Shown here one piece after another: positions 8,706 to 17,272 of a stretch of DNA of 64,000 bases (position 1 is its first letter; each line of letters opens with the position of its first letter). The position numbers and the translations under genes are program-made. The DNA comes from Maribacter sedimenticola (GTDB taxonomy: Bacteria; Bacteroidota; Bacteroidia; Flavobacteriales; Flavobacteriaceae), in NCBI RefSeq assembly GCF_900188415.1, contig NZ_FZNV01000003.1, positions 620,001 to 684,000 on the forward strand. Reading direction: 5' to 3'. The notes beneath the pieces are model-generated. The model ran no database searches, had not been told where the DNA came from, and saw nothing but the letters and a program-made list of their open reading frames with translations.

Positions 8706-10262
8706 ATGAACAAATTTTTAAAATGGTCCATAGCGTTAGGCTTTTTGATTATTGGGGGATACTTGATCGCTCAATGGCAAATGAAAGTGCAGGTCATTGA
8801 CTTTCTCAATAAAAAAATTCCAAACCATATAGATTTTGCTTATGACAACCTAACGGTCAACCTACTCAAAGGAAATCTACATTTCAATGAAATTGAAGTG
8901 GTCAGCCTTGGTAAACAGACTTCATCTTGTGAAATAATGGTTAGCGCCCAACAATTATCCATTAGCGGGTTTAGCTATTGGAACCTATTTATAAACAAAT
9001 CAATACACGTAAAATCCTTACATCTATTACAACCCGACCTGAAGTTCAAAACATGTTCCACGGATAATGGCGATGGTAATACTAACCAAGCCAATCCTAT
9101 AAAATTATTGAAGGAAATATATATTGACGAGGTAGTTCTTAAATCTGGCAAGGTATCCATTCTAAATGCCAAAGAGGACAAAGAACTGTTATCCGTAGCG
9201 GCCATAGACGTTCAGCTTAATGAAATTACTACGAATCCAGAAATAATTACGGAATATATACCTTTTAGATTTTCGGATTACCATATAACCGTAAATGAGC
9301 TAAATGCACCTTTAGGTAACTTTGAACAGTTGCATATGGGCTCAATGATACTGAACAGTACAACCATAGAGGTTGCTAACATTGTATTGAATACCACCTT
9401 GTCAAAAAAAGCCTTGAGCCAAAAAATAAGAGTTCAACGGGACCATATTGATTTACAGATTCCTGGTATTAAAATTACCGATCATACCTATAACCGGCAA
9501 AATGATACCCTACAGGTAAATTTTGCCACCATGTCCTTAAATACCCCCATTTTAGAAGTATACCGTGATAAATCCAAATTAGAGGATTTTACCAGAAAAC
9601 CTTTATACGCGGAAATGCTGCGCAATTTACCTTTTCATATTAATATAGATGCAACGACCATTACTGAGGCTACCATTATTTATGAAGAAAACATTCCCAA
9701 CGAAGTAAAGGCCGGTGCCTTGAGCTTTGAACAATTAAATGCATCTATAGACCATCTATCCAACATAAAGAACGCTGGAGATAACGTGAATATAAACATT
9801 GAATCTGACCTAATGGGCGCCGGCAAGTTTAACCTAAATTGGAAATTCAATGTACATGACGAACACAACAGATTTGTAATTAGTGGAGGCTTGTCCAATT
9901 TTAAGACCGAAAGATTAAATGAATTCCTTACCCCAAACCTTAGAACCCAAACAACAGGAACCATAGATCAAATGTATTTTACAATATCCGGTGATGATTA
10001 TACGGCCAATGGAGATATTAAAATGAACTATGAGGATTTTAAGTTCCAGGTATTGGACAAGGAGCGTAAAGGGGTCAAAAAAATCCTTTCCTTTATTGGC
10101 AACCTATTTATCAACGATGGCTCCAAAGCAGATGAAGATGGTTTTCGTTATGGCACAATTTCTACAGAACGCGTACAACATAAATCATTCTTCAATTATT
10201 TGTGGATAAGCCTACAGGACGGATTGTTGGACGTTCTTACCGGAAGTGGTAAAAAAGAGTAA
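8706..10262 (+). CDS. AsmA-like / DUF748-type envelope protein
   Basis: This protein of about 518 residues has one N-terminal transmembrane anchor (about residues 4-22) followed by a long beta-rich region that should lie in the periplasm. The first part, with NHIDFAYDNLTVNLLKGNLHFNEIEV, resembles the opening of AsmA/DUF748 proteins, which form elongated lipid-transfer or assembly structures between the two membranes. The middle has YAEMLRNLPFHINIDATTITEATIIYEE, a pattern common in this group. A TTG at 8694 could start the frame 12 bases earlier, but the ATG at 8706 places the anchor at the N-terminus. The exact function is unknown. Confidence 0.6.
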   Translation: MNKFLKWSIALGFLIIGGYLIAQWQMKVQVIDFLNKKIPNHIDFAYDNLTVNLLKGNLHFNEIEVVSLGKQTSSCEIMVSAQQLSISGFSYWNLFINKSIHVKSLHLLQPDLKFKTCSTDNGDGNTNQANPIKLLKEIYIDEVVLKSGKVSILNAKEDKELLSVAAIDVQLNEITTNPEIITEYIPFRFSDYHITVNELNAPLGNFEQLHMGSMILNSTTIEVANIVLNTTLSKKALSQKIRVQRDHIDLQIPGIKITDHTYNRQNDTLQVNFATMSLNTPILEVYRDKSKLEDFTRKPLYAEMLRNLPFHINIDATTITEATIIYEENIPNEVKAGALSFEQLNASIDHLSNIKNAGDNVNINIESDLMGAGKFNLNWKFNVHDEHNRFVISGGLSNFKTERLNEFLTPNLRTQTTGTIDQMYFTISGDDYTANGDIKMNYEDFKFQVLDKERKGVKKILSFIGNLFINDGSKADEDGFRYGTISTERVQHKSFFNYLWISLQDGLLDVLTGSGKKE

Positions 10263-10278
10263 CTATCATAATTAAAAA

Positions 10279-10303
10279 AGCCAGACAATTAACTTGCCTG
10301 GCT
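10279..10303. terminator. Bidirectional terminator between converging genes
   Basis: A hairpin with arms AGCCAGACAA and TTGCCTGGCT (one internal mismatch) sits between the stop of the AsmA-like gene and the stop of the small lipoprotein gene. A run of A on its left side gives a U tract for the minus-strand transcript. Confidence 0.65.
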
Positions 10304-10325
10304 CTTATATGCGCTATACTACGTA

Positions 10326-10508
10326 TTAGTTGTCATCAGTTGCATCTTCAACGGCATCTTCAACTTCTTCCGCACCTTCTTCAATGCCATCACCAACATC
10401 CTCTATTCCTTCTTCCATTTTTTCTCCAGCTGTTTTTTCTTCCCTACAACTCATTGCAACGCTAATAGTCATAAGTGCAAAGACAAACATTAATATCGAT
10501 TTTCTCAT
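10326..10508 (-). CDS. Small acidic lipoprotein
   Basis: This is a 60-residue protein. Starting at the ATG at 10508 it has a short signal peptide that ends in the lipobox VAMSC (Cys21), then a highly acidic tail with repeated EEGIEDVGDGIEEGAEEVED-type heptads that should form an amphipathic helix. The frame is open further upstream, but the extra 33 residues would place a second hydrophobic segment before the signal and are unlikely to be translated. Small lipoproteins of this kind are widespread in Flavobacteriaceae; the function is not known. Confidence 0.7.
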   Translation of the reverse strand: MRKSILMFVFALMTISVAMSCREEKTAGEKMEEGIEDVGDGIEEGAEEVEDAVEDATDDN

Positions 10509-10774
10509 AATAGTGATTTTAATTAGGTTAATACTCTTAAACGATACATCAATAAAAACAATTATCAATATAGCTATCGCTCCCAGCAAAGTTGCAACAA
10601 TTGACAAGCATAGCTTAATGGTAAAAAAACAAATATTGACTCATCTGAATTTTAAGGTTATTAGATTGATTTACAATAAACTATACTTTATTCCAATTGG
10701 CCGAACGAAACACTATGCCTTAAAAGCTATGTTTTTTAATCTTATATTGTGCGCATATAATCAGGGGACAATTC

Positions 10775-11821
10775 ATGAGCAGTAAAAAAGAACTTAAGGA
10801 ACTGAATATTGTTGATGTCGTTAAGGATATTGCCGCTAGGTTGCGCATAGAGTATCAAGAAGAGAACAATGAAATTTGCCTGGATATACCAGATGAAGCC
10901 GGCACAGGACACATTAGGGCCATTAGCTTTTCTCACGGTGTAGGTTTAATGGAAGTTGATATACGGTTAAAAAAAGAAGTAAGGTTTGACCTCAACAAAT
11001 CCTTGGTACAACCCCTAGAGATTATTTTTAACAGGGAAAGTTCAATCTTTCATGAATTTAACGGCCAGGATAAACAGACGGAAATCATGAGGTTGGAAAG
11101 CGCTATTTTTTCCTGCAATAGCAAATATGGAAATGTATTGACCATAAAGGCAAACGAACCGGTATGCTTTATTAATCTGGAAATCAACAGAAAATTGTTC
11201 GAGGAGAAAATTGAATCATTCTTACCGGAAATGAATGAGGACCTAGAAGGACTTTTTAGGGATGTAAACGGAATTAATCTATTTTTTCATAAAGGCCATT
11301 TTTCTTTGGATATAGCAAAATGCATAGAGGAAATCAATGAAACGGAAGATACTGGTTTTACGAAAAGTGTGTTCATAGAAGGTAAATGCTACGAAATACT
11401 TGCCCACCATTTAAGACAATATGTAGATGATACCTCCCCAGATCAAAAACGTACCATTTTAAGGCAATCTACAGTGGTGAAGATTGAAGAAGCTGCCAAT
11501 ATTATAAGCCAGAACTTGGAACACACCATAAGTATTATAGCACTGGCCAAAAAGGTAGGGCTTAATCAGAATACCTTGCAAAATGGATTTCAAAGTCTTT
11601 TTAAACTTTCCGTAAAAGAGTACGCCCAAAACAAACGTTTGGAAATGGCTCAACATTTAATGGAAACCACAACATTAAATTGCACTGAAATAACATATAG
11701 GATCGGCATAAACTCTAGAAGTTACTTTTCTAAATTATTTAAACAGCGCTATGCCATGACACCCAAACAGTATATGCAAAAACTTCGTACAATGAACTTG
11801 GAGAACAAGAAGACCATTTAA
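10775..11821 (+). CDS. AraC family transcription regulator, first of a tandem pair
   Basis: This 348-residue protein carries a C-terminal AraC-type DNA-binding domain with two helix-turn-helix motifs (about residues 245-340): ISIIALAKKVGLNQNTLQNGFQ and then CTEITYRIGINSRSYFSKLFKQ followed by the typical MTPKQYM. The N-terminal 230 residues are a sensor region without a clear cupin signature but similar to many Bacteroidota regulators. The next gene encodes a paralogue of the same layout 160 bases downstream. The ligand and targets are unknown. Confidence 0.88.
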   Translation: MSSKKELKELNIVDVVKDIAARLRIEYQEENNEICLDIPDEAGTGHIRAISFSHGVGLMEVDIRLKKEVRFDLNKSLVQPLEIIFNRESSIFHEFNGQDKQTEIMRLESAIFSCNSKYGNVLTIKANEPVCFINLEINRKLFEEKIESFLPEMNEDLEGLFRDVNGINLFFHKGHFSLDIAKCIEEINETEDTGFTKSVFIEGKCYEILAHHLRQYVDDTSPDQKRTILRQSTVVKIEEAANIISQNLEHTISIIALAKKVGLNQNTLQNGFQSLFKLSVKEYAQNKRLEMAQHLMETTTLNCTEITYRIGINSRSYFSKLFKQRYAMTPKQYMQKLRTMNLENKKTI

Positions 11822-11981
11822 AACGTTCTGCCAAAATCTTGTTGTAATACTATCCTAATAACAACTTAGTATTTATATAAATGCGCCCAATATTGTTAAT
11901 TAACATTTCATAATTGTTAAGGTAATTATAGAGATTCCCGTTCATTTGTAACACCCCCGTACCGTGTTATAAATTTTCATC

Positions 11982-13010
11982 ATGAACGAGTTAACCATAT
12001 GTAGTTCAAATGATTTTTTCTCCCAACTGCTTTATTTTTTTAATGGTGACCTGACCGAAGCTTGGGGAGAACGTCAATTTGATTTTAGCAATGATTTGGG
12101 CCATGGAGCTGTTAGAACCATAGGGTTTGATTGGGGAATTACCCTATTGGACCTTGATATAACATTGCATAAAGACATTAAAATTGTTTTTAATCAATGC
12201 CATACCCCTTTTATTGATTTTATCTTTATTTCCCAAGGTTGTTTAAAATATAGCAAGGACAATTCTGGGGAGCATATCTCATTAGAACAGTTTCAAAATA
12301 TCATCTTTTCGCCTATTGGCAGCTCTCAACCTACATTTATCTACCCTAAGGACCAAAAATTAAAAATCAATTTAATAAAGGTTTTGCCTGCAGAATATCA
12401 AAAGAAGAAACACAACAACCTCACCTATCTCAATGAATCCTTAATGCCATTGTTTACTTGCAGCAAAGAAACACAGCCCTATCTACACCTTGGGAACTTT
12501 AGTTTGCAATTGGCGGACGAAATAAAACAGTTGTCCAACATACCGGATTACGGCATTCTTAGAACCTTGGCATTGGAGGGTAGGCTGTACATGATATTGT
12601 CCATGCAATTAGTTGAACATCATAATTTTACAGAAAACATGAATATGCCCGAAGCCATCTCTAAAAATGAGATTATTAAAATACATCGCTTAACAGAATA
12701 TATCATAGAACACTTAGCGGACAATACTACAATTACAACCTTAAGTTCAGTGTCTGGCCTAAGCCCTAAAAAATTACAGTTAGGTTTTAAGATACTTTAT
12801 TCCAAGACCGTAAATGAATACATAAGGCAGCTTAAATTGGAAATATCAAGGGACTATCTTAAAAACACGGATTTGTCCGTTTCCGAAATTGTTTACGCCA
12901 TTGGTATTAAGAGTAGAAGCTATTTTTCAAAAATTTTCTTTGAAGCTTATGAAATTCTTCCTACCGAGTATAGAAAACAATTAAAAAATAAAAATACCTC
13001 ACTCAATTAG
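11982..13010 (+). CDS. AraC family transcription regulator, second of a tandem pair
   Basis: This 342-residue regulator has the same layout as its upstream neighbour: a sensor region of about 230 residues with FDWGITLLDLDITLHKD near the start (compare FSHGVGLMEVDIRLKKE in the first), and a C-terminal AraC domain with TTLSSVSGLSPKKLQLGFK and VSEIVYAIGIKSRSYFSKIF, ending in LPTEYRKQ. The two are clearly related but strongly diverged, so the pair looks like an old duplication rather than a recent one. It overlaps the converging SRAP-like gene by four bases. The ligand is unknown. Confidence 0.88.
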   Translation: MNELTICSSNDFFSQLLYFFNGDLTEAWGERQFDFSNDLGHGAVRTIGFDWGITLLDLDITLHKDIKIVFNQCHTPFIDFIFISQGCLKYSKDNSGEHISLEQFQNIIFSPIGSSQPTFIYPKDQKLKINLIKVLPAEYQKKKHNNLTYLNESLMPLFTCSKETQPYLHLGNFSLQLADEIKQLSNIPDYGILRTLALEGRLYMILSMQLVEHHNFTENMNMPEAISKNEIIKIHRLTEYIIEHLADNTTITTLSSVSGLSPKKLQLGFKILYSKTVNEYIRQLKLEISRDYLKNTDLSVSEIVYAIGIKSRSYFSKIFFEAYEILPTEYRKQLKNKNTSLN

Positions 13011-13699
13011 ATATCCGGATGTTCGTTGGGCATAAGCATACTGTCATAGGATATATCTTGATCAAACAACCCTTTTGCAATAGGGTTTGCCGATAATTTC
13101 TTAACATCATCTGTTTTTAATAAGTCCAAAACCTGTTCCTTTGATATTTCTGGATCCAACCAACTATCTTTCTCCGTTTTATCTATGGTCAACGGCATAA
13201 AATCTACCAGATTTTGATATTTCTTTACATAATCATTACTGGGGCCTGTAATTATTGCACAGGTTTTAAACCCATCTTCCAATACCGTATAAATCCCAGC
13301 AAGAAATAAAATACTATCATCCTCTGTCTTGATAAAATAAGGATATATTTCTCCGTCTCTTAATAATGATGTAAAATAACCTGTTACCGGTATTAAACAT
13401 CTTTTCTCTAGTAATGAATCCTTAAACCACAAATTTGATTGTAGTGTATTTATATGAACATTTAAGGTATTGGTCAATTTTTGAAACAGCTCCCAATCTT
13501 CTTGAAAATCACCGGGTAACATTCCCCAAATGGCCAGGGAAATGGTAGTTCGTTGCTCCATTGTAATTATAGGTATGGAAACTTCGGACAAACCGCTGAC
13601 AACGACTTGTGGTTCATAAAGAATTGGATATTTGAACAGCGCGCCGGCCTCGTGTTCCAATTGCTCTATTTTAGCTGTATTGGAGAGTTTATAATACAT
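13007..13699 (-). CDS. SRAP (YedK/HMCES)-fold protein lacking the catalytic residues
   Basis: SRAP proteins crosslink to abasic sites in single-stranded DNA through Cys2 after removal of Met1. This 230-residue protein keeps the fold markers: TISLAIWGMLP for the usual WGLIP segment, RCLIPVTGYFTS for RCLIPxxGFYEW, FLAGIYTVLEDG for FAGIWE, and MPLTIDKTEKDSWLD for MPxILxxxDWxxWLD. The key residues are changed: the start reads MYYK instead of MCGR, GFYEW has become GYFTS (Glu lost), NARxET has become NVHINT (DNA-binding Arg lost), and the HxRMP histidine is missing. I chose the start at 13699 because it matches the family N-terminus; an ATG at 13756 would add 19 residues. It is probably a non-catalytic member of the family. 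Confidence 0.75.
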   Translation of the reverse strand: MYYKLSNTAKIEQLEHEAGALFKYPILYEPQVVVSGLSEVSIPIITMEQRTTISLAIWGMLPGDFQEDWELFQKLTNTLNVHINTLQSNLWFKDSLLEKRCLIPVTGYFTSLLRDGEIYPYFIKTEDDSILFLAGIYTVLEDGFKTCAIITGPSNDYVKKYQNLVDFMPLTIDKTEKDSWLDPEISKEQVLDLLKTDDVKKLSANPIAKGLFDQDISYDSMLMPNEHPDI

Positions 13700-13894
13700 G
13701 GAAATAGCTTTTTTTATGGGCAAGGTAGATAAGAAAATACTTGACTCTTTGTTCATAAGAACTAAAAGCTAATCCATTAAAAATAAGTTGGTTAATTTAA
13801 CTTTTTACAATAAAATCCGTGTGTTTGACCACCCCATATTATAGAAGGATATTACTATTGACAATTAGCGGGTCTTCTTGAAAATGAGCAAAAA

Positions 13895-13919
13895 AAAAGG
13901 AGGCAAAGTGCCTCCTTTT
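13895..13919 (-). terminator. Strong terminator downstream of the PA2169-like gene
   Basis: A perfect 10-base-pair stem (AAAAGGAGGC and GCCTCCTTTT) with a five-base loop lies just past the stop of the minus-strand gene that ends at 13938. A run of A at 13891-13898 gives the U tract for that strand. Confidence 0.9.
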
Positions 13920-13937
13920 CAACTCCTAACCATCCTC

Positions 13938-14387
13938 TTATTTCAAATCTTCCAACATCCTTATATTGGCCAAACCATTTTCAATGGCCTGCTTTTGACT
14001 TCTAAGCACTGTGGAAGTGGTAGAAGGTAATGAAGTATCCTTCAAAACTTCCTCATATTCCTCCAATGCAGCCTTTTCTCCTCTAATGGCCTCTTCAAGC
14101 ATAGACTCCTCATCATCTAATGAAAACAATGCCTTTACGTCCATCCAAGCCCTATGGGCCTTTCCGGTAAAACTATCTCCTTTGTCAATTTCCTGACCAA
14201 AAGATTTAATTTCAGATTTTAGCTCATGTCCAAAATCATAACGTTGTTGGGCCTTGCTTTGAAAGAATGACTTCAATTGCATGTGCTCAGTATTCTCGGC
14301 CGCTTTTTTAAATCCTTTTTCCGCATCATATGTTTTTTCCAATAATGCATTTAATTTTTCTCCTACTTCTTCTGTATATGTACTCAT
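13938..14387 (-). CDS. PA2169/DUF2383 family four-helix-bundle protein
   Basis: This 149-residue cytoplasmic protein has the ferritin-like four-helix pattern of the DUF2383 family: an opening helix with KLNALLEKTYDAEKGFKKAAENTEH, a second with FFQSKAQQRYDFGHELKSEIKSFG, and an acidic last pair with EEAIRGEKAALEEYEEVL. Members are common in stress-adapted bacteria and their activity is unknown; metal binding is possible because of the glutamate and histidine positions. A strong terminator follows the stop. The 82-residue gene at 14439 lies upstream on the same strand with a 51-base gap. Confidence 0.85.
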   Translation of the reverse strand: MSTYTEEVGEKLNALLEKTYDAEKGFKKAAENTEHMQLKSFFQSKAQQRYDFGHELKSEIKSFGQEIDKGDSFTGKAHRAWMDVKALFSLDDEESMLEEAIRGEKAALEEYEEVLKDTSLPSTTSTVLRSQKQAIENGLANIRMLEDLK

Positions 14388-14438
14388 TGTTTTTATTTTT
14401 AAATGACGTGATTAATTGTTTAAAGATGTCAATCACAA

Positions 14439-14687
14439 TTACATCCTGTAAAATCTATTCCTGTCCTTAAAATCCTGTAACTTCTTCTTTAATTCATTGA
14501 TATTTTTTGCTTCTCCTTTATTGGATTGCATCATTATATATTCCATATCAATATCGCAAAAACCCTCATCATCCCTTTCTTGCACTCGTGTAACTTCTTG
14601 TTTGTCCGCCATGTAATAATCCTTGACTACTACGGCTATACATCCTGAAGCTAATAATATAGAAACACCTGAAATTAATTCTACCAT
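14439..14687 (-). CDS. Small protein with N-terminal membrane helix, unknown function
   Basis: This 82-residue protein has a hydrophobic helix at about residues 6-22 and a charged, probably helical remainder (about 23-82). I recognise no family. It lies upstream of the PA2169-like gene on the same strand and may be transcribed with it. The start is the only ATG before the membrane helix. Confidence 0.5.
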   Translation of the reverse strand: MVELISGVSILLASGCIAVVVKDYYMADKQEVTRVQERDDEGFCDIDMEYIMMQSNKGEAKNINELKKKLQDFKDRNRFYRM

Positions 14688-14899
14688 GGTATATATGTCA
14701 TATTTTCATAGCTAAACTACTTCTCTTTTAAATGAATTATTGCCTTGATTCATTCAAGGCTTAACTCCTTTCAATTGGGTTAAGTTTTCTTGTAAATGGA
14801 TCAAAAAAACAACGTGTTTTAGCGTGATGTTTTTTAACAAATTAAAGATCTTTATACCACAGAATAGTTCTCTAGTTTGTGCTCCTTAAACAGGATAAA

Positions 14900-14939
14900 A
14901 TTCCATCACCGGTTCTCCAAACTACAGCGGTGATGGAAT
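14900..14939. promoter_or_regulatory. Perfect 12-bp inverted repeat upstream of the Tudor-like gene
   Basis: The arms ATTCCATCACCG (14900-14911) and CGGTGATGGAAT (14928-14939) are exact reverse complements separated by 16 bases. The repeat ends 24 bases before the start at 14964. No U run follows, so it is less likely to be a terminator than an operator or a leader hairpin. Confidence 0.55.
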
Positions 14940-14963
14940 GCGCAAACCTTATAATATAAACCA

Positions 14964-15173
14964 ATGATACGAAAAGGTACAACAGTTAAATGGTCATGGG
15001 GAAATGGTACTGCAGAAGGCAAGGTCCAGGAAACCTATACATCTAAAATTACCAAGACCATAAAAGGTAATAAAGTCACCCGAAACGGAGAAGATGGCAA
15101 CAAGGCCTTATATATTAAACAAAAAGATGGGGACCACGTATTGAAGTTGGAAGATGAGGTTGAACGTTCGTAA
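14964..15173 (+). CDS. HVA1/DUF2945 Tudor-like small protein
   Basis: This 69-residue protein matches the hypervirulence-associated Tudor-domain family (DUF2945): the start RKGTTVKWSWGNGTAEGKVQE, the middle KITKTIKGNKVTRNGEDGNKAL, and the end KDGDHVLKLEDEVE are all typical of this small beta-barrel. Bacterial members often sit with general stress genes and have no proven ligand. It lies between an inverted repeat at 14900-14939 and the converging topoisomerase gene. Confidence 0.85.
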   Translation: MIRKGTTVKWSWGNGTAEGKVQETYTSKITKTIKGNKVTRNGEDGNKALYIKQKDGDHVLKLEDEVERS

Positions 15174-15215
15174 AACCACCTTTTTTAAAATGTCTTCCTA
15201 AATATAGTTCTGTAA

Positions 15216-16292
15216 TTAGAACGTCTTCTTTAAATCCGTGAACGGATCATAACGTTGAATACAACCCAATAATACCTGCTCCGCTGCTGTTTGGTATTCT
15301 TTTTGTACTTTAGAATCAATTGTCCTCAAGGTCTTAAACAGCCGTTTTTCCTCATACTCCTTAACAATAAAAGGATGTACGTAATATTTTCTACAAACGT
15401 TTCTAGTATTGCCCAATGCATCCGCAGTTCTGTCAAACGCACTAATTATATTTTTTTTGAGAATAGCCTCATCATCCGTAGGTTCGTTTTCTGCCAAGGA
15501 TTCAAAGAAAATAATGGTACCGGCCCAAGTCCTAAAATCTTTTGCTGTGAACATTTGCCCACTTATTCGCTGTAGATATTCATTGACCATTCCACTTTCC
15601 ACACCGGTTTTTATTCCATCTTCATCATAAAATTGAAATAGCTCCCAGCCAGGTATCTCTTCACATTGTAACACCAACCTTCTTAACCTTTTGTTATTCA
15701 AGGTTATGCTGTGTTTTTTACCTTTTTTGCCCGTAAATTCAAATTTAAGCTTGTTCTTGGTCGTCTTTAAATGTCGTGTTCTTAGCGTAGAAAGGCCATA
15801 TGTCTTGTTTCTTTTGGCATATTGCTCATTTCCAATGCGTATATGGGTTTCTTCCATTAACCGTATGATCAACGCCAATACCTTATCCTTGGGCCAGCCG
15901 GTTAATTGTAAATCTTCGTCCACTTTCTTTCTTATGACGGGTAGCGCTTCACCAAATTGGGCCATCCTGGAGAATTTTGTCCTGTTTCTGACCTTTAACC
16001 ATAAATCATGATACCTGTATTGTAATCTTTTTTTAAGGTCATAGCCCACCGCCTGCAAATGTGCGTTGGAAATTGATGCTATTCTGACCTCCTGCCACGC
16101 TGGCGGTATTACCAGTTTTTCTATTCGGTTAATTTCCTTCTTTTTCTTTAGAGGCTTATTCTTGTATATGTACTGAAATTTTTCTTTTTCCTTAATTCTT
16201 AAAATGGACAATTTATTACGCTCTATATATTTTAGTTGCATGTGTTCCGCAATTTCTTGGGGATCACCTTCTATAAGTTGTGTATAGTCCAT
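15216..16292 (-). CDS. DNA topoisomerase IB (poxvirus type)
   Basis: This 358-residue enzyme should relax supercoiled DNA by cutting one strand through a 3'-phosphotyrosine bond. It has the short N-terminal DNA-clamp domain (about residues 30-100, with YIYKNKPLKKKKEINRIEKLVIPPAW) and a catalytic domain with RIGNEQYAKRNKTYGLSTLRTRHL (first catalytic Arg), FTGKKGKKH (catalytic Lys), FTAKDFRTWAGT (second Arg) and NVCRKYYVHP, where about Tyr304 is the nucleophile. The length is normal for bacterial type IB enzymes. It is divergent from the DUF2652 gene, with an AT-rich inverted repeat between them. Confidence 0.93.
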   Translation of the reverse strand: MDYTQLIEGDPQEIAEHMQLKYIERNKLSILRIKEKEKFQYIYKNKPLKKKKEINRIEKLVIPPAWQEVRIASISNAHLQAVGYDLKKRLQYRYHDLWLKVRNRTKFSRMAQFGEALPVIRKKVDEDLQLTGWPKDKVLALIIRLMEETHIRIGNEQYAKRNKTYGLSTLRTRHLKTTKNKLKFEFTGKKGKKHSITLNNKRLRRLVLQCEEIPGWELFQFYDEDGIKTGVESGMVNEYLQRISGQMFTAKDFRTWAGTIIFFESLAENEPTDDEAILKKNIISAFDRTADALGNTRNVCRKYYVHPFIVKEYEEKRLFKTLRTIDSKVQKEYQTAAEQVLLGCIQRYDPFTDLKKTF

Positions 16293-16326
16293 TTGCTCAA
16301 TCCTTAGTTACACCAATGTTCTAAAA

Positions 16327-16349
16327 AAATTGATTTAAAAAATCAATTT
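16327..16349. promoter_or_regulatory. AT-rich 10-bp inverted repeat between divergent genes
   Basis: AAATTGATTT and AAATCAATTT are exact reverse complements with a three-base spacer. The repeat sits 35 bases before the topoisomerase IB start and about 206 bases before the DUF2652 start. It could bind a repressor, but AT-rich palindromes also arise by chance. Confidence 0.35.
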
Positions 16350-16555
16350 ATGTTTAATATTTAAGATTAAAATATAAACAAAAATAACAACATCGTCTTT
16401 TCAAGAATACTTCAATCCAACGGAAAACTAACCCCATTGACTCCTTAATAATTATACAATACCCATTTATTTTTTATAGGAGTACAATTTTAGTGGAACG
16501 GACCTATTTTAAAAATTTCATTATCATACCTTAACCTCCTAAAACAAACCTATTT

Positions 16556-17161
16556 ATGAAAGGGTCCCCAATGTTGATTTGTATACCGGATATAAGCGGT
16601 TTTACCGAATTTATGAGCGAGACGGATTTTGAACTTAGTTCCAAAATTATTCCCGCACTTTTAAATCAGATAATTTATACCAACGAAATTGGCTTAAAGG
16701 TTTCAGAAATTGAGGGCGATGCCGTTCTCTTTTTTAAAACCGGCAAAATGCCATCCCTAGAAAAACTAATTCATCAATGTAGGGTATTCTATACGGAGTT
16801 TTACAAGGAATTGGACGCATTAAGAAAGAAGCACAACGATAACGCGGATGCGGCCTCTATTCCAGATATTTTAGGACTTAAAATCATTTTACATTATGGT
16901 AAGGAAATTGCCCTTACCAAAGTTGGCAACAGTATTAAACTTTTTGGCGAAGACCTTATAGTTGCCCATAAACTTTTAAAGAACAAGGTTAAGATAAACG
17001 ATTATTTACTACTGACGGAAGGCTTGGCGAACCATTATAAAGAAAACAACTTAGATGATCATTTTGACTGGGCTTCATTAAAACAAAAGTCAACATCTTA
17101 CGATCATGTTGGAGAAGTAAATTACTACTATATTGATTTAAAACCTTTGGTAAACCCATAG
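16556..17161 (+). CDS. DUF2652 protein with class III nucleotide cyclase-like fold
   Basis: This 201-residue protein matches the DUF2652 family. Its layout follows class III nucleotide cyclases: PDISGFTEF with Asp12 at the first metal position, EIEGDAVLFF with Asp55 at the second, and LHYGKEIALTKVGNSIKLFGEDLIVAHKLLKN in place of the late GDxVNxAxR segment. There the usual transition-state Asn is Ile134 and the usual Arg is Lys138, so cyclase activity is doubtful but nucleotide binding remains possible. It has no signal peptide or membrane helix and lies alone before Dps. What it does is not established. Confidence 0.7.
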   Translation: MKGSPMLICIPDISGFTEFMSETDFELSSKIIPALLNQIIYTNEIGLKVSEIEGDAVLFFKTGKMPSLEKLIHQCRVFYTEFYKELDALRKKHNDNADAASIPDILGLKIILHYGKEIALTKVGNSIKLFGEDLIVAHKLLKNKVKINDYLLLTEGLANHYKENNLDDHFDWASLKQKSTSYDHVGEVNYYYIDLKPLVNP

Positions 17162-17220
17162 GCGCCATTGATAGTTTATAAGGTTTTAATTGCGTTGATC
17201 AATAGTGGTAATGAGTTAAG

Positions 17221-17247
17221 TTGCAACACCGCTTATAGTTAACTTTG
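17221..17247 (+). promoter_or_regulatory. Bacteroidota-type promoter before dps
   Basis: A TTG at 17221-17223 is followed 16 bases later by TAACTTTG (17240-17247), a match to the TAnnTTTG -7 box. The dps start lies 26 bases downstream, leaving room for a short leader. Confidence 0.5.
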
Positions 17248-17272
17248 TACCGTTAAACTTTAAACAAAAATC

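Noticed and set aside
10330..10785. A 151-residue plus-strand frame opposite the small lipoprotein
   Set aside because: Its start is a Ser/Pro run that mirrors the acidic repeat of the real gene, and its end runs into the AraC start.
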